Assembly: GCA_021521415.1 (NCBI GenBank)
Contig: JAIQDT010000234.1
Location: 248,001-312,000 of the forward strand
Source: Bidens hawaiensis
Taxonomy: Eukaryota > Streptophyta > Magnoliopsida > Asterales > Asteraceae
Direction of reading: 5' to 3'
DNA: 64,000 nt
Part shown: positions 1 through 10,638 of the stretch, piece after piece
How the letters are laid out: each line of letters begins with the position of its first letter
Position numbering within the stretch: the stretch's first letter is position 1
The notes under the pieces: model-generated
Told to the model about the DNA's origin: nothing
The model's input: the letters and a program-made list of their open reading frames with translations, nothing else
Databases searched by the model: none
Program-made: the position numbers and the translations under genes

Positions 1-444
1 AATGGAAAGTGGAGGGTGTGTGTGGAGTTCACAGACCTGAATAAGGCCTGTCCAAAATACCCATTTCCACTCCCACACATTGATTCAATGGTAGATGCAA
101 CTGCTGGTCATGAACTGCTAACCTTCATGGATGCATCCTCAGGATTTCAACAAATTCAAATGGAGCCTTCAGATCAAGAAGACACATCCTTCATGACCCT
201 CACATGTATATACTGTTATACTGCAATGCCTTTTGGATTAAAAAATGCAGGTGCAACATACCAAAGGCTGGTCAACATGATGTTCAAAGACCAACTGGGG
301 GACACGACGGAAGTCTACATCGATGATATGGTGGTAAAGTTAAGGAGGGCTGAGGATCATCTTAAAGACTTGGCAACAACATTTGACATCCTGGATGAAT
401 ACAACATGAAGTTGAATCCAGCCAAAGTTTCATTTTGGGGTTAA
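1..444 (+). pseudogene. Tat-A reverse transcriptase fragment
   Basis: Reverse transcriptase fingers and palm of a Ty3/gypsy element, cut by the window start. Visible are the DLNKACPK motif, the FMDASSGFQQI block, the MPFGLKNAGATYQ block and the catalytic YIDDMVVK loop. The frame closes at 442-444 through a small frameshift: the thumb region continues in another frame at 467. Same family and order as the copy at 7990-8593, so this is the older left-hand unit of a Tat array. Not functional. Confidence 0.9.
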
Positions 445-466
445 AGCATGAAAATTCCTTGTATAC

Positions 467-1336
467 ATGGTCACCAAAAGAGGAATAGAAGCAAGCGCTG
501 AGCAAATCAAGGACATACTAGATATCAAATCACCAAAGAACGTCAAAGATGTCCAAAGATTGACCGAAAGAATTGCTGCTCTCAACAGATTCATCTCAAG
601 ATCTTCAGAGAAGTATAAAGACTTCTATGATATCCTGAGGAAGAATCAAAAATTCGAATGGGGAGAGAAGCAAGAAAGAGATCTGATATCCTTGAAGGAA
701 TACTTATCCTCAGCGCCACTGCTGATGAAGCCAGTTGATGGTGAACCATTATCCTTGTACTTAGCCTTTTCTGGGAGTGCAATAAGTGTTGTCTTGGTCA
801 AAGATCATGAAGGTCAACAACATCCAATATATTATGTAAGTAAAAGCCTACTAGATGCTGAATCCAGGTATTCTTATCTTGAAAATTTAATTTTAGCACT
901 TATAATGGCTTCTACTAAACTAAGACATTACTTTGAAACTCATGCTATTCATGTAAAGACTAACTATCCTATTAAGGTTGCTTTGAGGAAACCAGAAATA
1001 TCAGGTAGGATGGCAAAATGGGCTGTGAAACTTAGTGCATACGATATTTTGTATGAACCAAGGACAACCATCACCCAGGCACTTGCCGACTATGTTGCTG
1101 ATTTTAGCCAGGATATCCTTGAAGAAGTAGAAAAAGAGGTTCAACAATTGGAAATCAAGGAGAGTTGGACTTTGCATACAGATGGTGCCTCCAACATAAG
1201 AGGAACAGGTCTTGGTATCCTGCTAAAAATCGCCACAGGGGGACATTATACCTCTATCAATATCCTGTGAATTTCAGGCTACTAATAATGAGGCTGAATA
1301 TGAAGCCTTAATAGTTGGTTTACAATTAGCTAAGGA
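467..1336 (+). pseudogene. Tat-A RT thumb, RNase H and start of a second RNase H
   Basis: The frame 467-1270 begins in the RT thumb/connection (around KNVKDVQRLTERIAALNRF). It passes through the usual gypsy RNase H (LYLAFSGSAISVVLVKDHEG, then YSYLENLILALI and HAIHVKTNYPIK) and opens a second RNase H with WTLHTDGASNIRGTGLG. Two RNase H domains in a row mark the plant Tat clade; the second is the archaeal-like type. A frameshift near 1240-1270 shuts the frame inside the second domain. Homologous to 58516-59349. Confidence 0.88.
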
Positions 1337-1337
1337 T

Positions 1338-1742
1338 ATGAAGGCCAGGTATTTTCAAGTTTATGTTGATTCTTTGTTACTAGCTAACCATTTTAATGGC
1401 TCTTATGCAGTAAATGCAGAAAACTTAGCAAAATATTTAGAAATAGTTAAGAAATTAGCTATGTGTTTCGAAACGTTTGATATAGTACAGGTACCAAAGG
1501 AAGAGAACACTGAAGCAGATGCCTTAGCAAATTTAGCATCAACTCTCAAGATACCAGACGATATCAAGATACCCATTGTTCATATCTTGACTCCAGCAAC
1601 AAAGGAGAACCATGAAGTCATGGTGACTTCGTTAACTGAAGATAAACCAATATCCTGGACCAGTCCCATAATACGGTATCTTCAGGATAACATGATCCCA
1701 GAAGGAGAAAATCCCAGAGCATTCCGAATGAAGGTAACCTAG
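1338..1742 (+). pseudogene. Tat-A second RNase H, C-terminal half
   Basis: Continues the second RNase H in a new frame: upstream codons read NNEAEYEAL (acidic residue), then VYVDSLLLANHF (acidic residue kept) and EADALANLAS (last acidic residue). The following residues are the linker to integrase. The frame ends at a TAG at 1740-1742, and the same frame stays open beyond it into integrase. The homologous position in Tat-B reads VYVASLLL, so the two copies have decayed independently. Confidence 0.85.
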
Positions 1743-1760
1743 TATATTATCCTAAACGAT

Positions 1761-2639
1761 GTGTTGTATAGAAAATCACTTGCAGGTCCATACTTGAGAT
1801 GCTTGGAATATCAAGAAGCACAAGAAGTTCTCAAGGATATACATGAAGGTGATTGTGGAAACAACACTAGGGGCAGAGCCTTAGTATCCAAGTTACTAAG
1901 GACAGGTTACTTGTGGCCAACAATGAAGAAGGACGCAATAAACTTCTCCAAAAAATGTGATGCTTGTCAAAGACACAGCAACATCTTACATCAACCAGCT
2001 GAACCATTATATCCTATCATATGCCCGTGGCCGTTTATGAAATGGGGGATGGATATTGGGGGAAAGCTGCCCAAGGCTCCTGGTGCAAAAGTCTTTATGC
2101 TTGCCATGACAGATTACTTCTCCAAGTGGATCGTAGCAGAAGCATTTGTCCAAGTTAAAGAAAAGGATGTGATCTCATTCATTAAACGTAATATCCTGAC
2201 AAGATTTGGTATCCCGGTAGAGATTGTTTGTGACAATGGATCACAGTTCATCGGTAGTAGAACAAACAGCTTTTGTGAAAGTTGGGGAATCAAGATGGTG
2301 ACTTCGACTCCAGTACATCCTCAAGCTAATGGTCAAGCAGGATCTAGTAACAAGATCATCATCAACAATTTGAAGAAGAAATTGGGATCCAAGAAGGGAA
2401 AATGGGCTGAAGAACTACCATTTGTTCTTTGGGCTGATAGGACCACTTCAAAAAATGCAACAAGACAAACACCTTTCTCTTTGGTGTTTGGGGCCGAAGT
2501 TGTTATCCCTACAGAAATGGTGATCCCCACAACAAGAACCAGCATCCAAGATACTGAGTCCAACAACCAAAGACTTACTGAAGACCTGGATACCATTGAT
2601 GAACTCAGAGACCTCGCCAGGATCAGAATTGCAGCATAG
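1761..2639 (+). pseudogene. Tat-A integrase
   Basis: Integrase with an HHCC zinc finger and an rve core. The finger reads HEGDCGNNTRGR and then CDACQRH; its second histidine is replaced by Asn (Tat-B has HEGDCGNHTGGR). Core acidic residues are TDYFSKW and CDNGSQF, but the third, expected in NGQAESSNK, is Gly here (NGQAGSSNK), so the catalytic triad is broken. The frame ends at a TAG at 2637-2639. Enzymatically dead by inspection. Confidence 0.9.
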
Positions 2640-2888
2640 CAACAAAGAATAGCCAAGTCCTACAACAAGAATATCAGAATTCGAAGATTCCAAGTAGGAG
2701 ATATGGTATTAAGAAAAGCATTTCAGAATACCACTAACCCAGCAGATGGAAAACTAGCTCCAAAGTGGGAAGACCCTTACTTGATTGATTCAGAAGAAGG
2801 AAAAGGGGCCTACAGGTTAATCACTATGGAAGGTGATCCAATACCAAGAGCTTGGAATGCTATCCACCTTAAGGCATATTTTTTTTAG
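2640..2888 (+). pseudogene. Tat-A integrase C-terminal tail
   Basis: After the stop at 2637 the same protein continues with RIAKSYNKNIRIRRF-like codons and then 2703-2888, ending RAWNAIHLKAYFF. This is the conserved C-terminal end of plant Tat integrases (KLAPKWEDPY and NAIHLK motifs). Tat-B has the same segment at 60537-60704. The stop at 2886-2888 is the natural end of pol. Confidence 0.8.
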
Positions 2889-4271
2889 TCTTCTTAAATG
2901 GTATGTTCGTATCCTCATGATAAATGTATGTTCCCTCACTTATTTTTACATATTTCTGTTATTATTTCTAATTCAAGTTTACTGACTTAAGCATCGGAGG
3001 GGTTTTAGCCAGGCTAACACCCACCCCTCATCAAGAGCTTAGTGTTTTGCAGTTATCCTAACGAAATGTTATCTCGACAACAGTCAGAGGCTGATCACCT
3101 CCCAAACGAATATGATATCCCTGATATCCCTCAAGGTTTAAAGGTCTTCACCTTTCCAACGAACACCAGGGGCTCGCGAATATGATATCCCGGATATCTC
3201 AAATGGTTTAAAGGTCTTCACCTTTCTAATGACGCCTGGAGCGCACGATGATTCAGGTATAGTTCGAAGCAGGCTGACCAGACCAGCTGACAATCCGTCT
3301 GTTGTTGACTATATACCGAATCCTTAAGATAAAGTGGTAGACGTGTCACACAAACGGTTTATAACATTTTCATGTTATCTAAAGTCTCGGCATTTTCATG
3401 CCCTCACATTTGGGACTTTCCCCAGTTTTATCTAAGGTTTAGACATTTTCATGTCTCTCAAATAAAGGCCTTGTCGCCAGTAAAAAGGCTTTATCGCCAG
3501 TAAAAAGGCTTTATCACCAGTAATAAGGCTTTATCGCCCGAACTATCTAACTTTGTTTGGACAGATCGAAGATCGGCCAGATCTCTAAGTGTAAAAATAT
3601 CACTAAGTTGTGCTTAACTTAGTAATATGGATTAGGGTCAACTGCTGGGGACATCATATGTAAGCTTATTAAGTTTATAAATGTTCTCTACAAAGGTAAT
3701 CTTTACACTTAGTCTTTTTTATATATTTTTGTCTTTCAAAATGTAATCTTTTGGTTCAATTGTGACGATTCACATTTACACAAGATTTAAGGATACATTA
3801 TCCTTAAAGATGTTTTGTCTTAATACGTAATAAAGATCCAAAACATATATAATCTTTAAAGTATTTTATTCTGAAGTAGGATGAATTCAAGAAATGTGTC
3901 TAGGATACATTATCATCAAAGATAATTAATGTTTCATAGATATATTCTAACCAAAACATACTAAGACAAGTTATTCAAAATGACAAATAGAACACAATGT
4001 TAAAACCAAAAGGTTATGTTGTTACTAACATTAAGTGCAGATGGATAAAAAGACAATGCAAGGGCTACATCTTCAACAAGTGGAAGATCCTTCCACCCAA
4101 GCATTACTAGATGTTCAAAAAGTCAAGATAACATGGTTTTCGTCTTGAAACTCAAGATCCCTCCTACGAATGATCGACACGTGTAGCTTATCCACTCCAT
4201 CTGCAGAATTCAAAATTCAAAAAATCAACAGCTGTAAACCACATTTTACAGCAGTTAATTTTGGGGACAAT
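2889..4271 (+). other. Tat-A 3' non-coding region up to the LTR
   Basis: About 1.4 kb between the pol stop and the LTR, with no credible coding frame. It is alignable by eye with 60711-61621 downstream of Tat-B: both have the GCATCGGA and AGGCTAACACCCACCCC blocks, repeated CATTTTCATG words and GGGGACATCATATG. The last bases before the LTR (TTTTGGGGACAAT) look like a polypurine primer. There is no envelope-like frame here. Confidence 0.65.
3463..3540 (+). repeat. 20-bp tandem repeat in Tat 3' region (4 units)
   Basis: Four units of about 20 bp built on AGGCTTTATCGCCAGTAAAA with small substitutions. The equivalent place in Tat-B (about 61243-61322) has a diverged version of the same array, so the array predates separation of the two copies. 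Confidence 0.8.
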
Positions 4272-4986
4272 TGTTAGGGCTCGGATTTTCAGTATCCTAA
4301 GCAAAGGATATGTTCAGGATATAGTATCCTCCCAAGCAACAGTTATCTTTGATATATCGTTATACTAATAGTTCAACTTTCTTTCTTTGGTGTTTACCAG
4401 GTCATACAACTTCACATGATCTCCTAAAGATTCGGACCACTAAGCAGCTATCATACATGGGACTTTTTGGTAACCAGAAATGCGGTATATTCAGGATAAC
4501 TTTAGGATGCAGTATCCTCCAAACGACAAGAAACGGTCAACAATTAATAAAGCATTAAAGATAGTAGGCGTTGGAAGGAGTATAACACGTTTACAAAAAT
4601 TAATGCTCTTTAGATTATATTCAGGACAATTAATGCTCTTTATTAACAATTAATGCTCTTTATTTTGTAGTTATTATCTAGTGATCCTTCTTGTAACTAT
4701 AAATAGGAGCTTGTTTAGATTATATAACACACAACTTACACTCTAGCTAGAGCAACATTCTGTAAAAAGATTCAAATAGCTCCACCACTTGTAACCGATT
4801 TCAATTATTAATAAATTGGTTGGTGATAGTTTTCACCGCCAGGGGTTTTTTTCTTGTTATCCTCAGGATAACAGGTTTTTTCCTCGCAACAAATCCTTGT
4901 GTCATTGCATTTACGTTCATTTCTATCAAGCACCTAACTTACTAATTTGGTTACGAAATTACTCCTGTTAATTTTTACCCAAAACA
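4272..4986 (+). mobile_element. Tat LTR, apparently full length
   Basis: Starts TGTTAGGGCTCGG and ends ACCCAAAACA. The same start is seen at 61622 and the same end type at 5439. A TATA-like TATAAATAG lies at 4698-4706, followed by a GTTTTCACCGCCAGGGG segment shared with 5288-5310 and 62050-62075. It separates Tat-A pol from Tat-B gag and serves as 3' LTR of one and (with the next partial copy) 5' LTR of the other. Confidence 0.8.
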
Positions 4987-5439
4987 TTTACCAGGTCGTG
5001 AACCGTCCCTAGAATTTCCTAAAGACTCGAACTTGCAGCTGGACGACTTCAAATAAAACGTGCTCCATAGAAGACGTGGAAATCGAACGACTAATTGGAA
5101 GAGGTCCATTATCTCCGGAAAAATAGGGATTATTGTTAGCTAGTTATTTGTATAAATAGAGCTCACTTGGATTACAACACACACACTTTTTAGCACTCGA
5201 TACTTATCTGTAATCGCATATTGTATTCACAATCCACTGAGCTCCACCACTTGTATCCACTTTTTGTTATTAATAAACTGGTGGTGATAGTTTTCACCAC
5301 CCGGGGTTTTTTTCTTGTTATCCTCAGGATAACGAGTTTTTTCCTCGCAACAAATCTCCGTGTTCTATTTCAAGCAAGCACCAAGTCCCATTTACTAATT
5401 TGGTTACAAAATCACCTTTGTTAATTTTTGACCAAAACA
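4987..5439 (+). mobile_element. Partial second Tat LTR fused directly behind the first
   Basis: Immediately after the LTR end the sequence jumps back to TTTACCAGGTCGTGAACCG. That matches the part of the LTR starting near 4396 (TTTACCAGGTCATACAAC) and the LTR at about 61756. It then runs to a second LTR end, GACCAAAACA, at 5439. It has its own TATA-like TATAAATAGA at 5151. So this LTR lacks roughly its first 120 bp and is joined head to tail to a whole LTR. Confidence 0.78.
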
Positions 5440-5441
5440 AT

Positions 5442-5460
5442 TTGGTGCCCACCGCGGGGC
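5442..5460 (+). promoter_or_regulatory. Probable Tat primer-binding site
   Basis: TTGGTGCCCACCGCGGGGC lies 2 bases after the LTR end and 64 bases before the gag start. Position and TGGTGCC opening fit a tRNA primer site. I cannot assign the tRNA without a search. Tat-C lacks this segment because of a deletion. Confidence 0.55.
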
Positions 5461-5523
5461 TATCGGTGCTTCAATCCTTTAGAACCATTTACATTGTTTT
5501 CAATCACTTTCATTCCCTTCATT

Positions 5524-6423
5524 ATGGCCTCACAACAAAAAACCAATTCTGTTTTTGCTCCGGTGGTCACCACTGCTTCAACTGCTAACCCTGGACCTCC
5601 ACCAGTCCCGAAGAAGAACACTCAGCCCAGAGGAGAACTTCCACCCGCGGGATCATCTACACGGGTAGATCTGGTTATCTCTAACAGTGACATTTTTGCT
5701 TCGATGAAACAGGTCAAAACTCACATGGAGCAGCAAGAGAAGACCAACTCAAGGCTGTTAAAGGAAATTGAAGGGTTAAAAAAGGAACCAAGGTAGGAGG
5801 CTACTCCAATCATGCCTAGGGTTCTTGATTTTAATTCTCCATGATCATCTATCCATCAGAATCCCGGATCCTTTGGGGCACAACCAACAAGGACTCCATC
5901 GCAGCAGCAGCAGCCAGGATACTGGGGAACTTATCCTCCGGTATCCTTGGAGTTACCCAGACCAACGAGGGTAGACTCCATCAACATGCAGCTTCGTTCA
6001 ACCATGCCAGCCGGCATATTCTCGTTAGGATCTCCCATGGTGTTCTCTGAAATGCATATCAGAGACGATATCCCTATGCAGACATCACCTTATCTAGAAG
6101 ACACTCTCAATAGAGGAATTAGTCGTCAAGGCTCAGGATACCAGAGACCTAACCATGATATCGGTAACAGTTTACTTAATGCTAATTTGTACACTAACCG
6201 TGGATCTATGCAGGATAAGGAGATAATCCCCGATATAGCTAAGGAATTGAAGAAAATTAAGGATATGATTTCTAATATCCCTGGGATAATCTGTCCCATA
6301 GCTGAAGTTCCGGTAGGCTGTCACCGATTATCCAAGTTCACTTGGCCTATATGCGACGTGGAGATCCCCAAGAAGTTCCTGACGCCCAACATGAAGCTGT
6401 ACGATGGCACTACAGATCACTGA
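5524..6423 (+). pseudogene. Tat-B gag, N-terminal part
   Basis: The ATG at 5524 (MASQQKTNSVFAPVV) is the gag start: Tat-C has the same start at 62170. The first frame runs to a TAG at 5794-5796. The protein continues with stops and a frame change (PIMPRVLDF; a glutamine-rich PSQQQQ stretch; RSTMPAGIF) to about 6423, ending KKFLTPNMKLYDGTTDH. The text KLYDGTTDH leads into the retrotransposon gag domain of Tat elements. At least one in-frame stop, a further stop near 5842 and a frameshift. Confidence 0.75.
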
Positions 6424-6451
6424 ATAACACGTAGCTCAGTATAGAGAAAGG

Positions 6452-7231
6452 ATGGAGATCAACCCCATCCCTGTTAATAGCAAAGAAGCTTGTCTATGCA
6501 AGGGATTCGGTTCAACACTAACGGGACCGGCCCTTAAATGGTTATTAAGTATTCCTTCCAATACTATTACTTCAATTTTAATACAATTTTCTTGTAGTAG
6601 ATCTTTTGAGAAAATGACAGGTGATTCATATAGAATTGTTCAGCATAAGAATGAATCCCTAAGGGATTACATAACTAGATTTAGCAGGGAAGCTTTGGAT
6701 ATCCCCAACCTTGACATAGCGGCTGCTGTTGAAGCCTTCAAGATGGTGTTGAAGAAGGACTCTCCTTTCTATGACGACCTTGTGATGACTCAATGCAGGA
6801 ATCTTGATGAAGTCAGAAACAGGGTATTAAGATACATTCAGTTAAAGGATGACAAGAAGGCTCACGGAAATCTGGTTATCCCGAAATATGAATCTACCAA
6901 TATGAAGTCATACTTTCCACAGAAGTTCTCTAGGCCCAAGCCTTATTCCAAACAAGTTACCTCCAGGATAAACGCCGTGGAAGAAGACGAAGACGATGAG
7001 GAGTATCCTAAAATCTCCGAATATTGTTTTAATATTGATATTTGTGGTGTAATATGTGACATGCAAGATTTAGGTGACAAGACTAGATGGCCCAAGAAAA
7101 ATGAAAAGTCCGGATCCAGCAAAGACAAGTCCAAATTGTGTGCATTCCATGAAGACTTTGGCCATCACATTGACGATTGTATAGCACTTCGGAAGGAAAT
7201 AGGATATACCTTCTCAGCAATGGATACTTGA
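6452..7231 (+). pseudogene. Tat-B gag core with zinc knuckle
   Basis: A retrotransposon-gag domain (ALKWLLSIPSNTITS, then SFEKMTGDSYRI and LRDYITRFSREALDI). An acidic stretch (EEDEDDEEYP) and a zinc knuckle of the Tat type follow, CAFHEDFGHHIDDC (C-x2-H-x4-H-x4-C), near residue 230. The frame ends at 7231 by frameshift. Roles known for the family: particle assembly and RNA packaging. Confidence 0.8.
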
Positions 7232-7240
7232 AGGAACTAT

Positions 7241-7834
7241 TTGGAAGAAACAAAAACAAGAGTCAGGATCCTGTCAAGATACCTGAAAGGGCACCTTCTC
7301 CAACACCCGGAGCTAAGGTTGTATCCTTTATCTCGGGAGGATCTGACATCTGTGGAACCTCGTATTCAGCCGCTAATAAGCGTTCCAAAGAAACGAAGAT
7401 TGAAAACGGAGAAAGACCTACTCCGTACTTCCACTTTAAAAACTCAAAGAATCATATCCTTCGATGAGGAGGAAAGATGTGATCTTGTGGATCCCAACCA
7501 TGACGGTTTGGTCATTACTTTATGTATAGCTAACTGTTTTGTGCGCATGATACTAGTTGATGGAGGAAGCTCTATGAACATTATCCAGATGGATGCCTTG
7601 AAGAAGATGGATATCTTGGAAATGGAGATTATCCCAAAGTTCTCTGTCCTAGTAGGGTTCATTGGCAAGACCAAAGACACATTTGGAGAAATCAAACTTC
7701 CAGTGTACATTGAGGGAATAAATTCCCTACAAAACTTTTGTGTTATTGATTCATTGTCTTGTTGTAATGTGATATTAGGCAGACCATGGATCCACAACAT
7801 GAAGGTAGGCCCTCAACCTATCATCAGTGTGTGA
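7241..7834 (+). pseudogene. Tat-B aspartic protease
   Basis: Pepsin-like retroviral protease of the plant Tat type: active-site motif ILVDGGSSMNII and the C-terminal LGRPWIHNMK motif. Upstream codons hold the EERCDLVDPNHDGLVITL block that precedes the protease in this clade. The frame closes at a TGA at 7832, and stops separate it from the RT segment at 7990. Confidence 0.8.
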
Positions 7835-7989
7835 AACTTCCATGTCCATGGGGAGTTATCAAGATTGAAAGCGATCAGCAAGACGCAAGAGAATGTTATG
7901 CATCATCAATGAAGTGGACTACAAAGCCTACTTAGGCATAGCAATTACAGAAGCAACCAGGGAAGGTCCTGCAGGCTAGAGACCAAGAA

Positions 7990-8593
7990 GTGAAGGAAAT
8001 ATCCCTGGATCCTCTGGATACCGAGATCAAAGTATTGTTAGGATCGGGTATTCCTGAGGATATTGAACAAGGATTGGTATCCTTCTTAAAGAAAACAGCT
8101 TCTACCTTCGCCCGGAAACATGAAGTGACAGGTATCTCTAAATCCATAATTACTCATAAACTTGGTATAAATAAATCTTTCAGGTCGGTGCATCAAAAGC
8201 GAAGGAAGTTTGCTCCTGAGAGAAACGTTATCATACAAAAAGAAGTGCAAAAGCTACTCAAGACAAAAATGATAAGAGAGGACCACTATCCTAGATGGTT
8301 GGCCAATCTAGTTGTAGTCCAGAAAAAGAATATAAAGTGGAGAGTGTGTGTGGACTTCACAGATCTGAATAAGGCCTGTCCAAAGTACCTATTTCCACTA
8401 CCACACATTGACTCAATGGTGGATGCAACTGTTGGCGATGAACTACTAACCTTCATGGATGCATCCTCAGGATTTCAACAAATTCAAATGAAGCCATCAG
8501 ATCAAGAAGACACAGGCGTCATGACTCCCACAGGTATATACTATTATATTGAAATGCCTTTTGGACTAAAAAATGCAGGTGCAACATACCGGA
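7990..8593 (+). pseudogene. Tat-B reverse transcriptase, 5' part, cut by insertion
   Basis: RT N-terminal region (ERNVIIQKEVQKLLK, WLANLVVVQKKN, DFTDLNKACPK, FMDASSGFQQIQM, MPFGLKNAGATY). Reading breaks off immediately after GATY at about 8590, where GYP-X sequence begins. Tat-A shows what normally follows (YIDD loop, thumb), about 130 codons that exist nowhere in Tat-B. The reading resumes at 58484 in the RNase H region. Confidence 0.88.
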
Positions 8594-10638
8594 TGTGACA
8601 TTTGAGCCAAAACAAGGTACCCCTCAGTACGTATTTACCGATTAAGCAAATAAACGCCTTTTGCGTAACAAACGAACGATTAACCGAACGGGTCGGGTTA
8701 TGACCCAGATATCTCGGGGGGGGGGGGCATTCATAAGTGATATACGATCTATACAAGCTAAAATATTAGAAATATGGTCTTATTTTGATAGCAAACAAGT
8801 TAAACGAAAAGATGCTCGTTTAACCACCCGCTATAGATTTAAACGCGAAAGATAGTTACAAAACAAGCATTGTATCATCCGTTAAGCCGAAAAAGACTTA
8901 CCAAACACTTATTTGAAATGTTTTAAGCGATCCGTAAAAATGTTTTTGATTTTTACAAACATATAGTATGTTTTTATAATTTTACACAAAACTAGCCGAA
9001 AAACACTCGTTTTCGCGTTGTTTAACGCACCCGATAAGTTTTTCGCGCCAAAAACTAAACCCGAACTAAATTTGGACTGGGCTTTTCGTATTTGGGCTTG
9101 AAAAACCTGACCATTGGGCCAAAACAGCCCATCATGGGCCATAAGGGGGTTCCGATCGGCAGCCCACCCCCACCCCCATTTTTTTATATAACTTGTTAAG
9201 TAAGCTTGTTATTCATTTCATTTGATAAAAATTGAAGTCCTAGTAGCTGCAAGTCAGTTTTTCCAGAAAACTTCCAAAACCCTAAGGTAACAACTTAAAT
9301 AAGTAGCTGTTATGCTTGTTTAATACCATAAAAACATGTCTTGGTTACTAAAAATCATTCCTAACCGTGTAAAAATCCTAAAAATTGTCCATAAACATGT
9401 TTTGATAATACACATGGTAAGGAACCTGTTTTGATAGTTTTTTTGGCCATAAACACGGATTAAATGGTTGAAACGACGTTTTTACGGTTCAAAAGTTCGT
9501 TTTTATGCACTAGCCGAAACCCTAACTTAAGGGCTGTTATGTTGATGAAATATTGCTTGGTTTGTGATATAGGACTTGTACCTAGCTTCTTAGAAGCACA
9601 AGAACCTGAAAACCTGATTAAAAGGTCGGAAACGAGCCAAACCCGCTAAGGTAATGCCGAAACACTCGCTTACGGGCTATTTAGGTTAAGGTTATTATGT
9701 GTATATTTTTAGGACTTGAAATTTTTCAGGGACATCAGGAACCATGTCAATGAGCCCCTGTTTAAATTTGGTAATTTTTCGACCATCCGAGAACATTTGG
9801 CGAATTTATTACTGAATTAGGACGTTTATTTGGGAAAAATAGCTAAAATACTTCAAAAATTTTGAAATTTTTCTACGAACTCAGATTTGATATATTTTGA
9901 TCACATATGAATTTTGGGATCATTTGGAGAAGTTTAAATGTGTTTTGTTTATTTGCGTTCATGTGAATTTTTACAACCGAATTTGGGCCGAAAAGAATAT
10001 CGCACGAGCTTTTTATATTCTGGAATTGATACAGGTTGTTTTGGGACATGATTTGAGTATTCAGGAATTTTTGTGGAACTTTTGGAAATTGTTTGGGTTA
10101 AACGAACGATTTTCAGGCGAAATATAGCTAATAAAACGAATTTTTATAAATTAATAAATAGTAAATAAATTCCAAAAATATTTTTATAAAAATATGCATA
10201 TTTTAATTGATAAGTGGTTATATTTTCATAATTTAATGATTAACGGTTAATTAATTATGCTATTCTTAATATTAAACAAATTCAGTTTTTATAACAACCG
10301 GCAAGTTCGCGACTAGTGAACCTGCGGGAAAATCAAAACACCAAGACTGATCAAAAATCATATTTTTGGACTAATTAAGTAAAAACGAACTTTTCTATGA
10401 AAAACCTGGACAATCCGGATGGATTGTGCGCGTTTGTTCTTAAATCAAACTGTATAAACGGAAACGGGCCTCGTGGCTAATCCGGGACCCCAGTATGTGA
10501 TCCTTCTTTATAATTTAATCATTTTATTAACCAATACATTTACTCCAGCTTATTTTCCCATAAGTGTTTTCTGAACGCGTAAACGAGCAACTTGGCCCAG
10601 CTGGGAAATCGGGAGTCTGAGCCAAGTTCGGTTTTAAG
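8594..10638 (+). mobile_element. GYP-X first LTR, 5' two thirds
   Basis: Begins TGTGACATTTG. From 8851 on it matches 22075-22311, 53570-54012 and 56060-57175, i.e. the second GYP-X LTR, with scattered differences. A complete LTR would be about 3.05 kb, ending GGGGTGTGACA as at 58182. This copy stops at 10638, where it joins inverted copia sequence. Contains a 12-G run at 8716-8727 and a TATA-like TTTTTATATAA near 9181. No coding capacity: the small open frames in it (e.g. 9897-10127) are LTR sequence. Confidence 0.78.

Noticed and set aside
9897..10127. 76-codon frame also open at 56430-56660
   Set aside because: Both copies lie in GYP-X LTRs. A dozen amino acid differences between them show no sign of protein constraint.
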